The position numbers and the translations under genes are program-made. 64,000 bases of DNA from Mycetohabitans endofungorum (GTDB taxonomy: Bacteria > Pseudomonadota > Gammaproteobacteria > Burkholderiales > Burkholderiaceae): NCBI RefSeq assembly GCF_002927045.1, contig NZ_PRDW01000002.1, positions 1-64,000 of the forward strand, read 5' to 3'. Below are positions 53,307 through 64,000 of this stretch, in pieces. Numbering within the stretch: the stretch's first letter is position 1; every line of letters starts with the position of its first letter. The notes under the pieces were generated by a model. The model was not told the origin of the DNA and did no database searches. It saw nothing but the letters and a program-made list of their open reading frames with translations.

Positions 53307-54407
53307 ATGCCAAAGACAAGTTCGTATGATATTCAATCCAAAAAACAAAGAAAAAATCAAGGTGAGCTTGCTACACCAGACCAGGACGCGATGGACTTAC
53401 AAGTTATGCCGCTCAGCCGGCGTAACCTGGACCCGGAAAATCCGGATCGATCACCCGAGAATTTGCCACCTTTAGATCACGCAGACCTGCCGCCTCAAAC
53501 ACGGTTAACCCAGCTCAACATGCTTGGTTCACACGATGCAGGCACCTATCTGTTTAGCAAAGAAAGAGCGCAAGGCGGCTTTTCATTGGGTAAAACATGG
53601 CCGGGCCCTTTTAAGTGCCAATCCCTGGATTTGGTGGGACAAGCTGAAGCGGGAATCCACTATTTTGATTTGCGAGTAGAGCGTGATAAAAGCAATATTT
53701 ACCGATTTTTCCATGGACCTAGCTCGACAGGCGGGGATGCACTGGAAGAGGTCAAAAAGCTGCTTAGGTATGCAACCGAGGATGAAAGAAATTTATATAT
53801 ACTGAAGTTACATTTCAAAAAAAGAGATGCAAGGCACTTTATTCGGCAGCTGTCAGCTTTTGAGCAACGTATTATTGAGAATAACGCATCGGGTTCGGAG
53901 AATCCTCTTGGGGGATTGACCATTGATAATACGATTGGCCAAAACAGAAATATTTTACTGCTAGTCAAAAATGCGGAGGGCAGTATTATGGAGGGGTCTT
54001 TAAAGAGATATTTCTGGGACTATGACAAAAATACCAATACAAAATGGGCCAATCAAGCCAGTGGCTCAGGAACGGGATCTCATATTCTAAATTTTCATGG
54101 TGATCGTGGTGTCGACAGAGAAAATAAATTCAATATTATACAAACAAATATGCCAATGAGGGCTAATCCTATTTCGAAGGATTTTGATTATTTTTTGAGC
54201 TTAATGAAATTGTTTAGCGTTAAAAATTTGGCTGCAGATCAAAAAGAACAGGTTGCCAATTTCGTTCGCCACCTTGTTTTGCGAGGTGTCAGTCCGGGCA
54301 TTATTTCGATAGATTATGCGGGAGATGATGATAGATCTGATACGCGTTTGTATAATCAATTGGTTGATGATCAAAATCGTAAATTAACTAACGCCAACAA
54401 TGTATAA
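53307..54407 (+). CDS. PI-PLC-like phosphodiesterase, candidate eCIS cargo
   Basis: 366 residues from the ATG at 53307 (GAGGTG site; another ATG at 53295 overlaps it). The PI-PLC X-like fold is shown by LGSHDAGTY with His76 and Asp77, FDLRV with Asp121 and Arg123, and FFHGPSS with His136: the two catalytic His and their partners of bacterial PI-specific phospholipase C. It would cleave phosphatidylinositol or a related lipid in a eukaryotic membrane. There is no signal peptide, and the first 60 residues are polar and disordered-looking. Together with the position next to the last eCIS gene, this suggests loading into the particle. The gene is clearly more AT-rich than its neighbours. Cargo status is an inference. 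Confidence 0.8.
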   Translation: MPKTSSYDIQSKKQRKNQGELATPDQDAMDLQVMPLSRRNLDPENPDRSPENLPPLDHADLPPQTRLTQLNMLGSHDAGTYLFSKERAQGGFSLGKTWPGPFKCQSLDLVGQAEAGIHYFDLRVERDKSNIYRFFHGPSSTGGDALEEVKKLLRYATEDERNLYILKLHFKKRDARHFIRQLSAFEQRIIENNASGSENPLGGLTIDNTIGQNRNILLLVKNAEGSIMEGSLKRYFWDYDKNTNTKWANQASGSGTGSHILNFHGDRGVDRENKFNIIQTNMPMRANPISKDFDYFLSLMKLFSVKNLAADQKEQVANFVRHLVLRGVSPGIISIDYAGDDDRSDTRLYNQLVDDQNRKLTNANNV

Positions 54408-54446
54408 CGAAAATTTAACTGGTGAAATATTTGTTGGGTTAATCTA

Positions 54447-54569
54447 CTGTATTCGCTGATCGAAGCCCGCAAGGCAAATCGCGTCGAATCGTATGGCTAT
54501 CTCGTCGCGCTGTTCAGGCCCCTACCACTGGCAAACACTGCCGACGATTACCAGGCCCTGCTGCCGTGA
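54447..54569 (+). pseudogene. IS66-family transposase C-terminal fragment
   Basis: 41 codons reading LYSLIEARKANRVESYGYL, then VALFRPLPLANTADDYQALLP and a stop. This is the C-terminal end of IS66-family TnpC transposases. Nothing upstream belongs to the gene, because the phospholipase gene ends only 40 bp before. The following 100 bp are also probably IS66 debris. Confidence 0.75.
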
Positions 54570-54669
54570 CGGCTCTTCGCCTCAACACACTGGCGCATGG
54601 CAGACCACCCAGAGCAAACCATGTCGTCTACTGAAAGCTTACCTTAATCCTGCGCATGCAGGTCTCCCA

Positions 54670-54905
54670 TTAGCGCCTCAACGCTATTGAAGCGCTTGAG
54701 GTTACCTGCATGGCCTCACGCATAGCCGCGATAGTAGTTTCATTTGGCACCAGCGGCTCAAATGGAAGGGTTTTTCGTGGGCGACGCGGGTCAGTATGAT
54801 GCGAAAAGCGTCGGATACCGTAAGGCCCGTCGCCGCCAGTATGATCGATGCTTCTTCTTTGATACGCTTGTCGATGCGGGCGGGAACAACCGCGTTCGCA
54901 GACAT
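54670..54905 (-). pseudogene. RelB/DinJ-type antitoxin, frameshifted; toxin lost
   Basis: From the ATG at 54905 (AGGAAACCCC site) the frame gives SANAVVPARIDKRIKEEASI, then LAATGLTVSDAFRIILTRVA, the ribbon-helix-helix DNA-binding part of RelB/DinJ antitoxins. After GluLys at about 54772 the frame goes off. One missing base restores LPFEPLVPNETTIAAMREAM, the usual family C-terminus, down to a stop at 54670. A start-like MRRIKVSFQ follows and ends at once where IS66 debris begins, so the toxin partner seems to have been destroyed. The uncorrected frame ends at 54702. Confidence 0.65.
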
Positions 54906-55073
54906 GGTGGGGTTTCCTAGTCTATGGGCTACATTGTGGCCCATTTATCTGGAATGCGTACCTTGTTCATTGCCTAAATGTCATGACATCCCGCGGATTA
55001 GGCGCTTGCATGTGCAGGTTTCTATCCTCATCGCCGTTCGCTAGACCCATCAAAGCATCCAGGAATCGACAAC

Positions 55074-56000
55074 GTGGAATCCCTTTCAACATTTGTCCAA
55101 AGTCCAGCCCTTTCACCACTATCTATCATCTTCGGCGGGCTGATTATGGTCGGCTTATTTTGGTGGCGTGCCGGCTCGATTCACATCGTGCTGGACCGGC
55201 TCTGGCAGCTGGTTGCCGGCAAGGCCGACGTGCATGACCCAGTACTGAAAGCGCTCTTGCTTGAAAGCCGCGACATTGAAAAATTTAAATATACCTACCG
55301 GTTGAAGGTAGAGACCATGGCTGCAATCCACAGACTGGACAAATGGAGAAGAACACATGAAATCAGCATGTCTCGGCTTCAAAAAATGCGCTTTTGGATT
55401 GATACCACTTCGCACGAGATGGTGCGCCAGCCACCCAGGCACTATGTTTTGATCCATTTAGCGTTGGCTTACTTGGCACTGCTCTCAATGTCCGGGATCA
55501 GTCAATTCGCCGTGTCGGGCGATGCTTACCTTCAAACGCGCACATCCAAAGTGTTGTTCAAGACCGACGCTGTCACGGTCAAGGCACCGCTGGGAGGTTG
55601 GTCCTTCGATTCGGCAAAATGCGCGGCCGACAAAGCTGGCCTCGCGCAACTGACCGGCTTCAATGCCTCCGAAACCGACGCAATTTGCAATGCTCTGAAA
55701 GACGATAATTTGAAAGCGCTGGTCAAACAAACCCTGAAAAAGCAAGCATGGGTCGCAATTGCTGGTGTCTTGGTTGCCGTCGCCGTAGCCCTGGGCAATA
55801 TCTTGGCTGCGCGTTCAGCAAAAGAAGCCCTGCGTCTAAGAAAGCAGCTGTATCCATCCAGTGAAGGTGACGGCAGGGAGGAGGACCAGACAATGCAGCC
55901 CGGATTGCCAAAGTCCAAACCTTCGCGTTTTAAGAGCCGAATGAAGGTTGTGCCGGATGGCGCGGATGTCGCTCATCCATCCGAACCGCACGGCCAGTGA
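55074..56000 (+). CDS. Hypothetical membrane protein with three predicted helices
   Basis: 308 residues from an ATG at 55074; I do not recognise the family. A hydrophobic helix lies at about 15-33, a second at about 125-142 and a third at about 223-243. Between helices 2 and 3 lies a soluble domain of about 80 residues with two cysteines (SAKCAADKAG, DAICNALKDD) that could form a disulfide. The C-terminal tail is basic and Pro/Lys-rich (KSKPSRFKSRMKV). It is isolated between transposon and toxin-antitoxin debris and the core genes, with GC content close to the core. No role can be inferred from its neighbours. Confidence 0.6.
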   Translation: MESLSTFVQSPALSPLSIIFGGLIMVGLFWWRAGSIHIVLDRLWQLVAGKADVHDPVLKALLLESRDIEKFKYTYRLKVETMAAIHRLDKWRRTHEISMSRLQKMRFWIDTTSHEMVRQPPRHYVLIHLALAYLALLSMSGISQFAVSGDAYLQTRTSKVLFKTDAVTVKAPLGGWSFDSAKCAADKAGLAQLTGFNASETDAICNALKDDNLKALVKQTLKKQAWVAIAGVLVAVAVALGNILAARSAKEALRLRKQLYPSSEGDGREEDQTMQPGLPKSKPSRFKSRMKVVPDGADVAHPSEPHGQ

Positions 56001-56214
56001 AGTTCGCCTTCAAGGTTGCCGGGCCGATATCGAACTTTGCGCGTTGTCTCACCATCTCAAGTGCCACTTTAAGTCGGTAGTCGATGAAGTATCGTTGTAG
56101 CTACGGCGAAACGCTCTTCAACGCCTCGCCTGTCGCCCGATTCGACAAAGCGTGCACGATGAAGGCCAGAGCCACAGTGGCCGGGGAGCGCAACTGAAAA
56201 TCTCACTCTTTTCC

Positions 56215-56305
56215 GCTAAGCAAACGGCGGGTACTCGTTGCCGGTCGATCCGACCGCCTGGTGTCATCCGGCGGTACGCGGTTGTTCCGGCTCATATTCT
56301 TGTCG
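56215..56305 (+). pseudogene. Short hipA fragment
   Basis: The frame reads KRRVLVAGRSDRLVSSGGTR, then LFRLI. This lines up with KRRVLVVERFDRVVSSDGTR, LFRLIQ of the intact HipA at about 5112-5190. Nucleotide identity is high over about 80 bp (both share CGGCGGGTACTCGTTG). Nothing of hipA remains on either side, so this is a relic, possibly from a deletion or a recombination scar near the origin. Confidence 0.75.
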
Positions 56306-56343
56306 TTGGCCGACGCGCGGCGCAAAAAGGTCTACAGTAGGCC

Positions 56344-58904
<2,561 letters not shown>

Positions 58905-58926
58905 GGTCATCGTTCTGATTTGCGGG

Positions 58927-60033
58927 TCATATCCGCATTGGCATCACCACGTATTTGAATTGTTCGTTCTCGGGGATCGTAATCAACGCGCTCGATGTCG
59001 CATCGCTGCCCAACGCGACCTGGATCATGTCGACTTTCAGGTTTGCGAGCATGTCCAGCAGGTACGTGACGTTGAAGCCCACGTCCAGCGTATCGCCCTG
59101 GTATGCGATTTCTAGCTCTTCCTGCGCCTCTTCCTGATCGGCATTGGTCGACATGATTTTCAGCTGACCAGGCGCGACGATGCACCGCACGCCCTTGAAC
59201 TTGTCCGACGTCAGGATCGCCGCCCGTTGCAACGAATGCTGCAATTCGTCACGGCCGATCATGAACGTGTTTTTGTAGCCCTTCGGGATCACGCGCTGGA
59301 AGTCCGGGAACTTGCCCTCGACGAGTTTGGACACCAATTCCACCTGGCCGAACGTGAATTTCACCTGCGTGGACGCGATGTCGATCTTCAGCGGGTCGTC
59401 GATGTCTTCCAGCAGCCGCTGTAGCTCGAGGATCGTCTTACGCGGGATGATCACTTCCTGGCGCGCGAATGCGCCGTCCGTCTTCATCGACGAGAACGCG
59501 AGGCGGTGGCCGTCGGTCGCCACGGCCATCAACTGATCACCGTCGACCACCAGCAGCATGCCGTTTAAGTAATAGCGGATGTCCTGCTGCGCCATCGCGA
59601 AGTGGACCATCCCGAGCAATTGCTTGAATGTCTTCTGCGGCACCGACAGGCTCGCGCCGAAGTCTTTTGCCTGCGCCAGCGTCGGGAACTCGTCGGCTGC
59701 CAGCGTTTGCAGCGCGAACCGGCTCTTGCCGGACTGAACGGTCAGCCGTTTGTCTGACAACGTCAGCGTGACGTCGCCGATCGGCATTGCGCGCAGGATG
59801 TCGACGAGCTTGCGCGCGGCCACCGTCGTGGCCACTTGCTCGTTGCCGATGCCAAAGTCGGCACGCGTGGTGATCTGCAATTCGAGGTCGGTGGACAGGA
59901 ACGACACGTCCGGGCCGTTTTTGGAGATCAGCAGATTGGCGAGGATCGGCAGCGTGTGGCGGCGTTCGACAATACCACTGACCGTCTGCAACGGACGCAG
60001 CAGGGTGTCTCGTTCGGTCTTGACCAATTGCAT
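58927..60033 (-). CDS. dnaN: DNA polymerase III beta sliding clamp
   Basis: 368 residues from the ATG at 60033; the frame is open to 60243 but only the shorter start gives the conserved MQLVKTERDTLLRPLQTVSG. Three clamp domains are visible, with the usual TLPILANLLI and ATDGHRLAFS motifs and the C-terminal YVVMPMRI, which helps form the hydrophobic protein-binding cleft. The dimeric ring holds polymerase III on DNA. The gene sits between dnaA (upstream) and gyrB (downstream) on the same strand; the 387-bp gap to dnaA suggests its own promoter. Confidence 0.98.
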   Translation of the reverse strand: MQLVKTERDTLLRPLQTVSGIVERRHTLPILANLLISKNGPDVSFLSTDLELQITTRADFGIGNEQVATTVAARKLVDILRAMPIGDVTLTLSDKRLTVQSGKSRFALQTLAADEFPTLAQAKDFGASLSVPQKTFKQLLGMVHFAMAQQDIRYYLNGMLLVVDGDQLMAVATDGHRLAFSSMKTDGAFARQEVIIPRKTILELQRLLEDIDDPLKIDIASTQVKFTFGQVELVSKLVEGKFPDFQRVIPKGYKNTFMIGRDELQHSLQRAAILTSDKFKGVRCIVAPGQLKIMSTNADQEEAQEELEIAYQGDTLDVGFNVTYLLDMLANLKVDMIQVALGSDATSSALITIPENEQFKYVVMPMRI

Positions 60034-60420
60034 AGAATTCCTTCGTTGATATGACGGCTCACCCGCCCCACATCGCCATTGCCGTGCGTAGCGCCCGGTG
60101 CGGGGCGGCCCCCGTGCCCCGCACCGCAGGGCATGTAGCGGTCGATCAAACAGGCGTTTGAACAAGGCGTTGCGCCCGGCTGTCGGCCCGCCGGCCATAA
60201 ACCCGTATTGTGCCTGAAAAACGCCCAGGTTTGCCCGACTCATATGGGGTGATCATGCGGTTTTCCAGGCGGCGCCTGCGGCGGTGTATGGATCCTGCTG
60301 TACGGCGCCCCGGTAGGGCGCCGCCGTCGACACATGGTGGAGACCGACGGTGGCCGGTGCCGCGACCGGCACCGTGGCGCATCGTGGGCCGCCGGCACGG
60401 ATCGCCGCGGCAGTTATCCC
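60034..60420. other. dnaA-dnaN intergenic region with two GC-rich hairpins
   Basis: 387 bp, GC-rich. It contains two perfect 8-bp hairpins: CGGCGCCC/GGGCGCCG at 60303-60323 and CGGTGCCG/CGGCACCG at 60355-60374. No consensus DnaA box and no gene are seen. The dnaN promoter probably lies here. Confidence 0.55.
60355..60374. terminator. Candidate dnaA terminator hairpin
   Basis: A perfect 8-bp stem with a CGAC loop begins 47 bp past the dnaA stop on the same strand. There is no T-tract behind it, so it may be Rho-assisted or only attenuating. Confidence 0.45.
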
Positions 60421-61974
60421 TTATCCCTTGAGGGTTTGCTCGAGCACGTGCAACTCGTGGTTTAACTGCGCATCCTTGCCGCGCTCGTCGGAAATCTTGC
60501 GCACCGCGTGCAGCACGGTGGTATGGTCGCGACCGCCAAACAGTTCGCCGATCTCAGGCAGGCTCTTCTGCGTGAGTTCCTTGGCCAGGTACATGGCGAT
60601 CTGGCGCGGCCGCGCAATGTTGGCCGGGCGCTTCTTCGAGTACATGTCAGCGACCTTGATGTTATAGAAGTCGGCGACGGTCTTCTGGATGTTCTCGACC
60701 GAGATCTGGCGGTTCTGCACCGTCAACAGATCCTTGAGCGCTTCCTTGGTCAGCTCAATCGTGATTTCGCGTCCGTGGAATTTCGAGTACGCGAGAATCT
60801 TGCGCAGTGCGCCTTCAAGCTCGCGCACGTTCGAGCGCAGGTGCTTCGCGACGAAGAACGCGACATCCTCGTTCAGCACGACACCCTCGGACTGCGCCTT
60901 GCGCATTAAGATCGCGACGCGCATCTCTAGCTCGGGCGGCTCGATCGCCACCGTCAGGCCGGAGTCAAAGCGCGAGATCAACCGGTCATCGATGCCGGAG
61001 ATCTCCTTCGGATAGGTATCGCTGGTGATGATCACTTGCGCCTTGTTCGCGACCAGCGCCTCGAACGCGTAGAAGAATTCCTCCTGCGTGCGCGACTTGC
61101 CGGAGAAGAACTGGATATCGTCGATCAACAGCAGGTCCAGCGAATGGTAGTAGCGCTTGAACTCGTCGAACGCCTTGCGCTGGTACGCCTTGACGACATC
61201 GGACACGTACTGCTCCGCATGGATGTAGCGGATGCGCGCATTGGCCTTGTCCTGCAGCAGTTGGTTGCCGATCGCGTGGATCAAGTGCGTTTTGCCCAGT
61301 CCGACGCCGCCGTACAGGAACAGCGGGTTATACGATACGCCGGGGTTGTCGGCGACCTGGATCGCCGCGGCGCGCGCGAGCTGGTTCGCTTTGCCGGTGA
61401 CGAAGTTTTCGAACGTGAGAACCGGATTGAGCTTGGAGCGCTCGTACGCGGAATCGGCCTCGGGCGACGGCGCGGGCGCCCCGGCGCGGAAGTTGCGCCG
61501 CGCCGCCGCAGCTTCGTTCGCGTCCAGGCTCGGCAAGTCTAGCTCCGCGTTGCCATCCGCGGTCGCGGCGCTGGCCGTGCTGAGCGCCTGAGCCATCGTC
61601 GGGTGAGGCGGCGAGCCATTGGCCAGCGCGGCGGCCGACGTGCCCGAGGCCGCGGCAATGACCGCGTCCACGGCGTTGGCGAGCGGGCTGCCGCTCGCGC
61701 GCCGCGCCGGCGATGCCTTCATGCTGGCTTTCGGATCGAGGACGAACTGAACTTGCACCGGATGCTGCCAAAAGTCCCGCGCTAGGTCGGTGATGCGCCC
61801 GGAGAATTGGCTCTTCACCCAGTCGAGCTTGAAGCGGTTCGGCGCGGCAATGCGCACCGTGTTGGCTTCAGCGTCGAAGTCGACCAGCGCGAGCGGTTTG
61901 ATCCACGTCACGTATTGCTGAGGCGTTAGCTCGCGCGCCAGCAGTGTCGAGCAGTGTTGCCAGAAATCGTTCAT
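60421..61974 (-). CDS. dnaA: Chromosomal replication initiator DnaA
   Basis: 517 residues from the ATG at 61974, which yields the conserved N-terminus [20 protein letters not shown]; the open frame reaches 62013. Domain I lies at 1-85. Domain II is a long Ala-rich linker (about 95-190). Domain III is the AAA+ core with Walker [17 protein letters not shown] and Walker [14 protein letters not shown]. Domain IV binds DNA through the signature [14 protein letters not shown]. DnaA-ATP melts oriC and represses its own gene. The long Ala-rich linker is usual in Burkholderia. A consensus DnaA box lies 209 bp upstream. Confidence 0.98.
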   Translation of the reverse strand: MNDFWQHCSTLLARELTPQQYVTWIKPLALVDFDAEANTVRIAAPNRFKLDWVKSQFSGRITDLARDFWQHPVQVQFVLDPKASMKASPARRASGSPLANAVDAVIAAASGTSAAALANGSPPHPTMAQALSTASAATADGNAELDLPSLDANEAAAARRNFRAGAPAPSPEADSAYERSKLNPVLTFENFVTGKANQLARAAAIQVADNPGVSYNPLFLYGGVGLGKTHLIHAIGNQLLQDKANARIRYIHAEQYVSDVVKAYQRKAFDEFKRYYHSLDLLLIDDIQFFSGKSRTQEEFFYAFEALVANKAQVIITSDTYPKEISGIDDRLISRFDSGLTVAIEPPELEMRVAILMRKAQSEGVVLNEDVAFFVAKHLRSNVRELEGALRKILAYSKFHGREITIELTKEALKDLLTVQNRQISVENIQKTVADFYNIKVADMYSKKRPANIARPRQIAMYLAKELTQKSLPEIGELFGGRDHTTVLHAVRKISDERGKDAQLNHELHVLEQTLKG

Positions 61975-62398
61975 GTGGTCTGTTGTGGTGTCGCGACGTC
62001 GTATCGGCTGCACCGCTCGACGCGAACGGCGCGGTTTCCGTCAGGATTCTTCATAGGGTTGCATGCGAAGCTGTGGGACGCACCCAGCCGCAGATGCGAC
62101 AACGCATTGCGGCGGCCGAAGCGGCGTACTGGATTCTTGGGATAGCCGGGATTCTACCGCCAAACGCGTCAGGCGGGGCGAGTTATCCACAGGGCCGGTT
62201 CGGCGCCGTGACCGCGGACGCCCGGGGCGGCGGCCTGCGCCGGTGAACGTAAGATATTGACGCCGCAAAGAAAAGCGGTTTAAATAGCGGGTTCCGCGAA
62301 AACCGAATTTTTTGGCTCGGCGTCGCACTGCCGTTGTGCTGGCGCGTCAGGTTCTTGCAAAGCACGCCGCAGCCCATCCTCCAACGAGTGAGAGCAAC
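61975..62398. promoter_or_regulatory. dnaA-rpmH intergenic region with a DnaA box; candidate oriC or dnaA control region
   Basis: 424 bp between divergent dnaA and rpmH. It contains one perfect DnaA box (TTATCCACA, 62183-62191) and an AT-richer stretch (62270-62315) in otherwise GC-rich DNA. Many bacteria place oriC here, but one exact box is few for an origin. The site could instead serve dnaA autoregulation. It should also hold the rpmH promoter. Confidence 0.6.
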
Positions 62399-62533
62399 AT
62401 GAAACGTACCTATCAACCGTCCGTGACGCGCCGCAAGCGCACCCATGGCTTCCGTGTTCGCATGAAGACCGCGGGCGGTCGCAAAGTCATCAACGCTCGC
62501 CGCGCGAAGGGCCGTAAGCGCTTGGCCGTCTAA
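62399..62533 (+). CDS. rpmH: 50S ribosomal protein L34
   Basis: 44 residues, the universal L34 length, starting [20 protein letters not shown] and ending in KGRKRLAV. It is a small, very basic protein of the large ribosomal subunit. The start at 62399 is fixed by the conserved MKRTYQPS; the longer open frame is not used. It leads the rpmH-rnpA-yidD-yidC unit divergent from dnaA. Confidence 0.98.
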   Translation: MKRTYQPSVTRRKRTHGFRVRMKTAGGRKVINARRAKGRKRLAV

Positions 62534-62673
62534 GGCCGGCGTGACGCTGGGTGGCGACGGTCGGCGGCCGAGCAGCGTGGTTTGCGCACGTCGATGCCGG
62601 GCGATGTCCGCCATGGGCGGAATGATGCCGGGCGGCGCGGCGGGCCGGTCCACTAGACGAGAGGCCTGAGCGC

Positions 62674-63204
62674 GTGCGCATGACACCTGCTGGTTTCCCG
62701 AAGACCGCAAGGCTGCTGAAAACGGATGAGTTCTCATCCGTTTTTCGTTTGCGCCCATGGGCGCGTTCCGCTCACTTCGTGTTGTACGGCCGCCCCACCG
62801 GGCAGGCTGCGCGGCTCGGCGTGGTGGTTGGCAAGAAGCAGGCGCCGCGCGCAGTCACGCGCAACCTGGTCAAGCGGCTGGTTCGCGAGGCATTTCGCGT
62901 GCGACGCCTGGAGTTGACTGGCTGGGACGTGCTGATCCGGCTGTCGGGCAAAATCGATCGTGCGCAGTTTCCGAGTGCCGGGTCTACGGCGCTCACGCAG
63001 ATGCTGCAAGCGCAGATCGAGGGTTTGATCGGGCGCGCGGTGCGTGAGGCCACCCGCCGCACGGGCGGCGAACGGCTTGTGCAGGCCCAGACGTCGGTGC
63101 TCGCGCCGCACCACGGGCAGCGCGCTCCGGCGGCCCCGGCCTCGTCGGGTACGGTGCCGGGCGATGGCCCGCCGGAGCGCGCGTCCACCGACACGCAGCG
63201 ATAA
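62674..63204 (+). CDS. rnpA: Ribonuclease P protein component
   Basis: 176 residues from GTG 62674 or ATG 62680. The RnpA core (about 10-115) includes the RNR-type motif [16 protein letters not shown] that contacts the RNase P RNA and pre-tRNA, preceded by [11 protein letters not shown]. With the RNA subunit it trims 5' leaders from tRNA precursors. The last 55 residues are a low-complexity Ala/Pro/Arg-rich tail beyond the usual fold, seen in several Burkholderiaceae. It is followed 1 bp later by yidD. Confidence 0.95.
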   Translation: MRMTPAGFPKTARLLKTDEFSSVFRLRPWARSAHFVLYGRPTGQAARLGVVVGKKQAPRAVTRNLVKRLVREAFRVRRLELTGWDVLIRLSGKIDRAQFPSAGSTALTQMLQAQIEGLIGRAVREATRRTGGERLVQAQTSVLAPHHGQRAPAAPASSGTVPGDGPPERASTDTQR

Positions 63205-63205
63205 C

Positions 63206-63436
63206 ATGCAAACGGTGTTGATCGTGCTCCTGCGCTTCTACAAGCTTGTCGTGAGCCCTTATCTCGGCGATCGATGCCGTTTTTACCCTTCATGTTCGGA
63301 CTACGCGCGCGAGGCAATCCAGTATCATGGCGCCGCGCACGGGACCTATCTGGCAGTGAAGCGATTGTGCCGCTGCCATCCGTTTTCGGCGGGCGGCGTC
63401 GACCCGGTGCCGCCGGTTCGTGCCGACAGGCGCTAG
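63206..63436 (+). CDS. yidD: Membrane protein insertion efficiency factor YidD
   Basis: 76 residues from the ATG at 63206, one base after the rnpA stop. The open frame runs back into rnpA, but the conserved start is [20 protein letters not shown]. The signature YPSCSDYA and [12 protein letters not shown] motifs follow. YidD is a small membrane-associated factor that helps YidC-dependent insertion. The order rnpA-yidD-yidC is the standard one. Confidence 0.95.
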   Translation: MQTVLIVLLRFYKLVVSPYLGDRCRFYPSCSDYAREAIQYHGAAHGTYLAVKRLCRCHPFSAGGVDPVPPVRADRR

Positions 63437-63466
63437 TCGCTCAGCTCATTCACCACGAGACAACGC

Positions 63467-64000
63467 ATGGACATCAAACGTACCGTCCTATGGGTCATCT
63501 TCTTCATGTCAGTCGTCATGCTTTACGACAACTGGCAGCGGGACCATGGACGTCCGTCGCTGTTCTTCCCGAACACGACACCGACCCAGACGGCCACTTC
63601 GGCGGCGTCGGGCACGACCACGCCGGGCACGCAGCCGGCGGATCTGCCGCAGACCGCGGAGCCGAGCAGTGCGCCTGGCACGGCGCCCGCTGTGCAGCTC
63701 GCGGTGAAGGGCCAGCAGATCCACTTCAAGACGGACGTGTACGACGGCGACATTAGTACGGTGGGCGGCACGTTGTCGCGGCTGTCGCTGGTCAAGGGGG
63801 GGGGGGGCAAGCAACCCGACCTGTACATCACGCTGTTCGACCAGACGGCCAACCATACGTACCTGGCGCGCACTGGCCTGATTGGCGGTGATTTCCCAAA
63901 CCACAACGATGTGTTTACCGTCGTGCCGGGACCGACGTCGCTGGCGGACGGCGCGAACACGGTGTCGATCAGCCTCGAATCGCCGGTCAAAGGCGGCGTG
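63467..64000 (+). CDS. yidC: Membrane protein insertase YidC (5' part; continues past window)
   Basis: 178 codons to the window end. The start [20 protein letters not shown] is the first transmembrane helix (5-20). A Pro/Thr/Ala-rich linker (about 35-75) follows, then the start of the periplasmic P1 beta-sandwich ([20 protein letters not shown], then [20 protein letters not shown]). The conserved insertase core lies outside the window. YidC inserts and folds inner-membrane proteins with or without Sec. A run of 12 G (63796-63807) encodes Gly-Gly-Gly and flanking bases; the frame is intact through it. Confidence 0.95.
   Translation, partial: MDIKRTVLWVIFFMSVVMLYDNWQRDHGRPSLFFPNTTPTQTATSAASGTTTPGTQPADLPQTAEPSSAPGTAPAVQLAVKGQQIHFKTDVYDGDISTVGGTLSRLSLVKGGGGKQPDLYITLFDQTANHTYLARTGLIGGDFPNHNDVFTVVPGPTSLADGANTVSISLESPVKGGV
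63796..63807 (+). repeat. Twelve-G homopolymer inside yidC
   Basis: Twelve consecutive G between codons for Lys and Lys-Gln. In the present length the yidC frame stays open. Such tracts are slippage-prone in replication and error-prone in sequencing. Confidence 0.95.

Noticed and set aside
61036-61591. Plus-strand frames opposite dnaA
   Set aside because: Same shadow effect; the dnaA motifs are on the minus strand and cover the region.
62734-63317. Minus-strand frames opposite rnpA and yidD
   Set aside because: Shadows of conserved plus-strand genes in GC-rich DNA.

Overview
The window looks like the replication-origin region of a Burkholderiaceae main chromosome with a large accessory island beside it. 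The right end carries dnaA, dnaN and gyrB on the minus strand facing rpmH, rnpA, yidD and yidC on the plus strand. This is the usual betaproteobacterial origin layout, and the DnaA and GyrB sequences are Burkholderia-like. A CesT-type type III chaperone, a candidate effector and a contractile injection system would fit a host-associated relative such as Mycetohabitans, but genus is an inference. The core genes are GC-rich. The island genes are visibly lower in GC, and one effector-like gene is strongly AT-rich.

Layout. 1-3.4 kb: a signalling locus, with a receiver-domain fragment, a FolM/pteridine-reductase-like SDR, a hybrid histidine kinase and a secreted molybdopterin-fold sensor-like protein; the last three are overlapping minus-strand genes. 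4.0-12.1 kb: a small defence-type block, with hipB-hipA under palindromic operators and a 1978-residue SF1 helicase fused to an endonuclease. 12.1-19.6 kb: transposon debris (ISL3, IS5, IS3 and serine recombinase remnants) around a CesT-like chaperone, an AT-rich putative effector and a PAAR-like spike-tip gene.

20.1-53.0 kb: an almost complete extracellular contractile injection system (eCIS) of the Afp/PVC type. In order it has tube, three sheaths, second tube, DUF5908 protein, LysM protein, VgrG-like spike, gp25-like wedge, giant gp6-like baseplate protein, gp7-like baseplate protein, three fibre-like proteins, a protein methyltransferase, a tape-measure-like protein, AAA+ ATPase and DUF4255 terminator. 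The PAAR-like tip lies 2.6 kb upstream, cut off by IS debris. Inserted in the minus orientation between the tape-measure and ATPase genes are four genes encoding five copies of one unrecognised domain. Directly after the terminator gene lies a PI-PLC-like phospholipase without a signal peptide. These two loci are the best cargo candidates.

A recurring theme is long internal duplication inside eCIS structural genes: 984 bp in the gp6-like protein, 882 bp in the first fibre, 522 bp (three times) in the tape-measure-like protein and 15 bp (seven times) in the third fibre. 54.4-56.3 kb is a scrap zone with an IS66 tail, a frameshifted RelB/DinJ antitoxin, an unrecognised membrane protein and a small hipA fragment. 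The chromosomal core resumes at gyrB.
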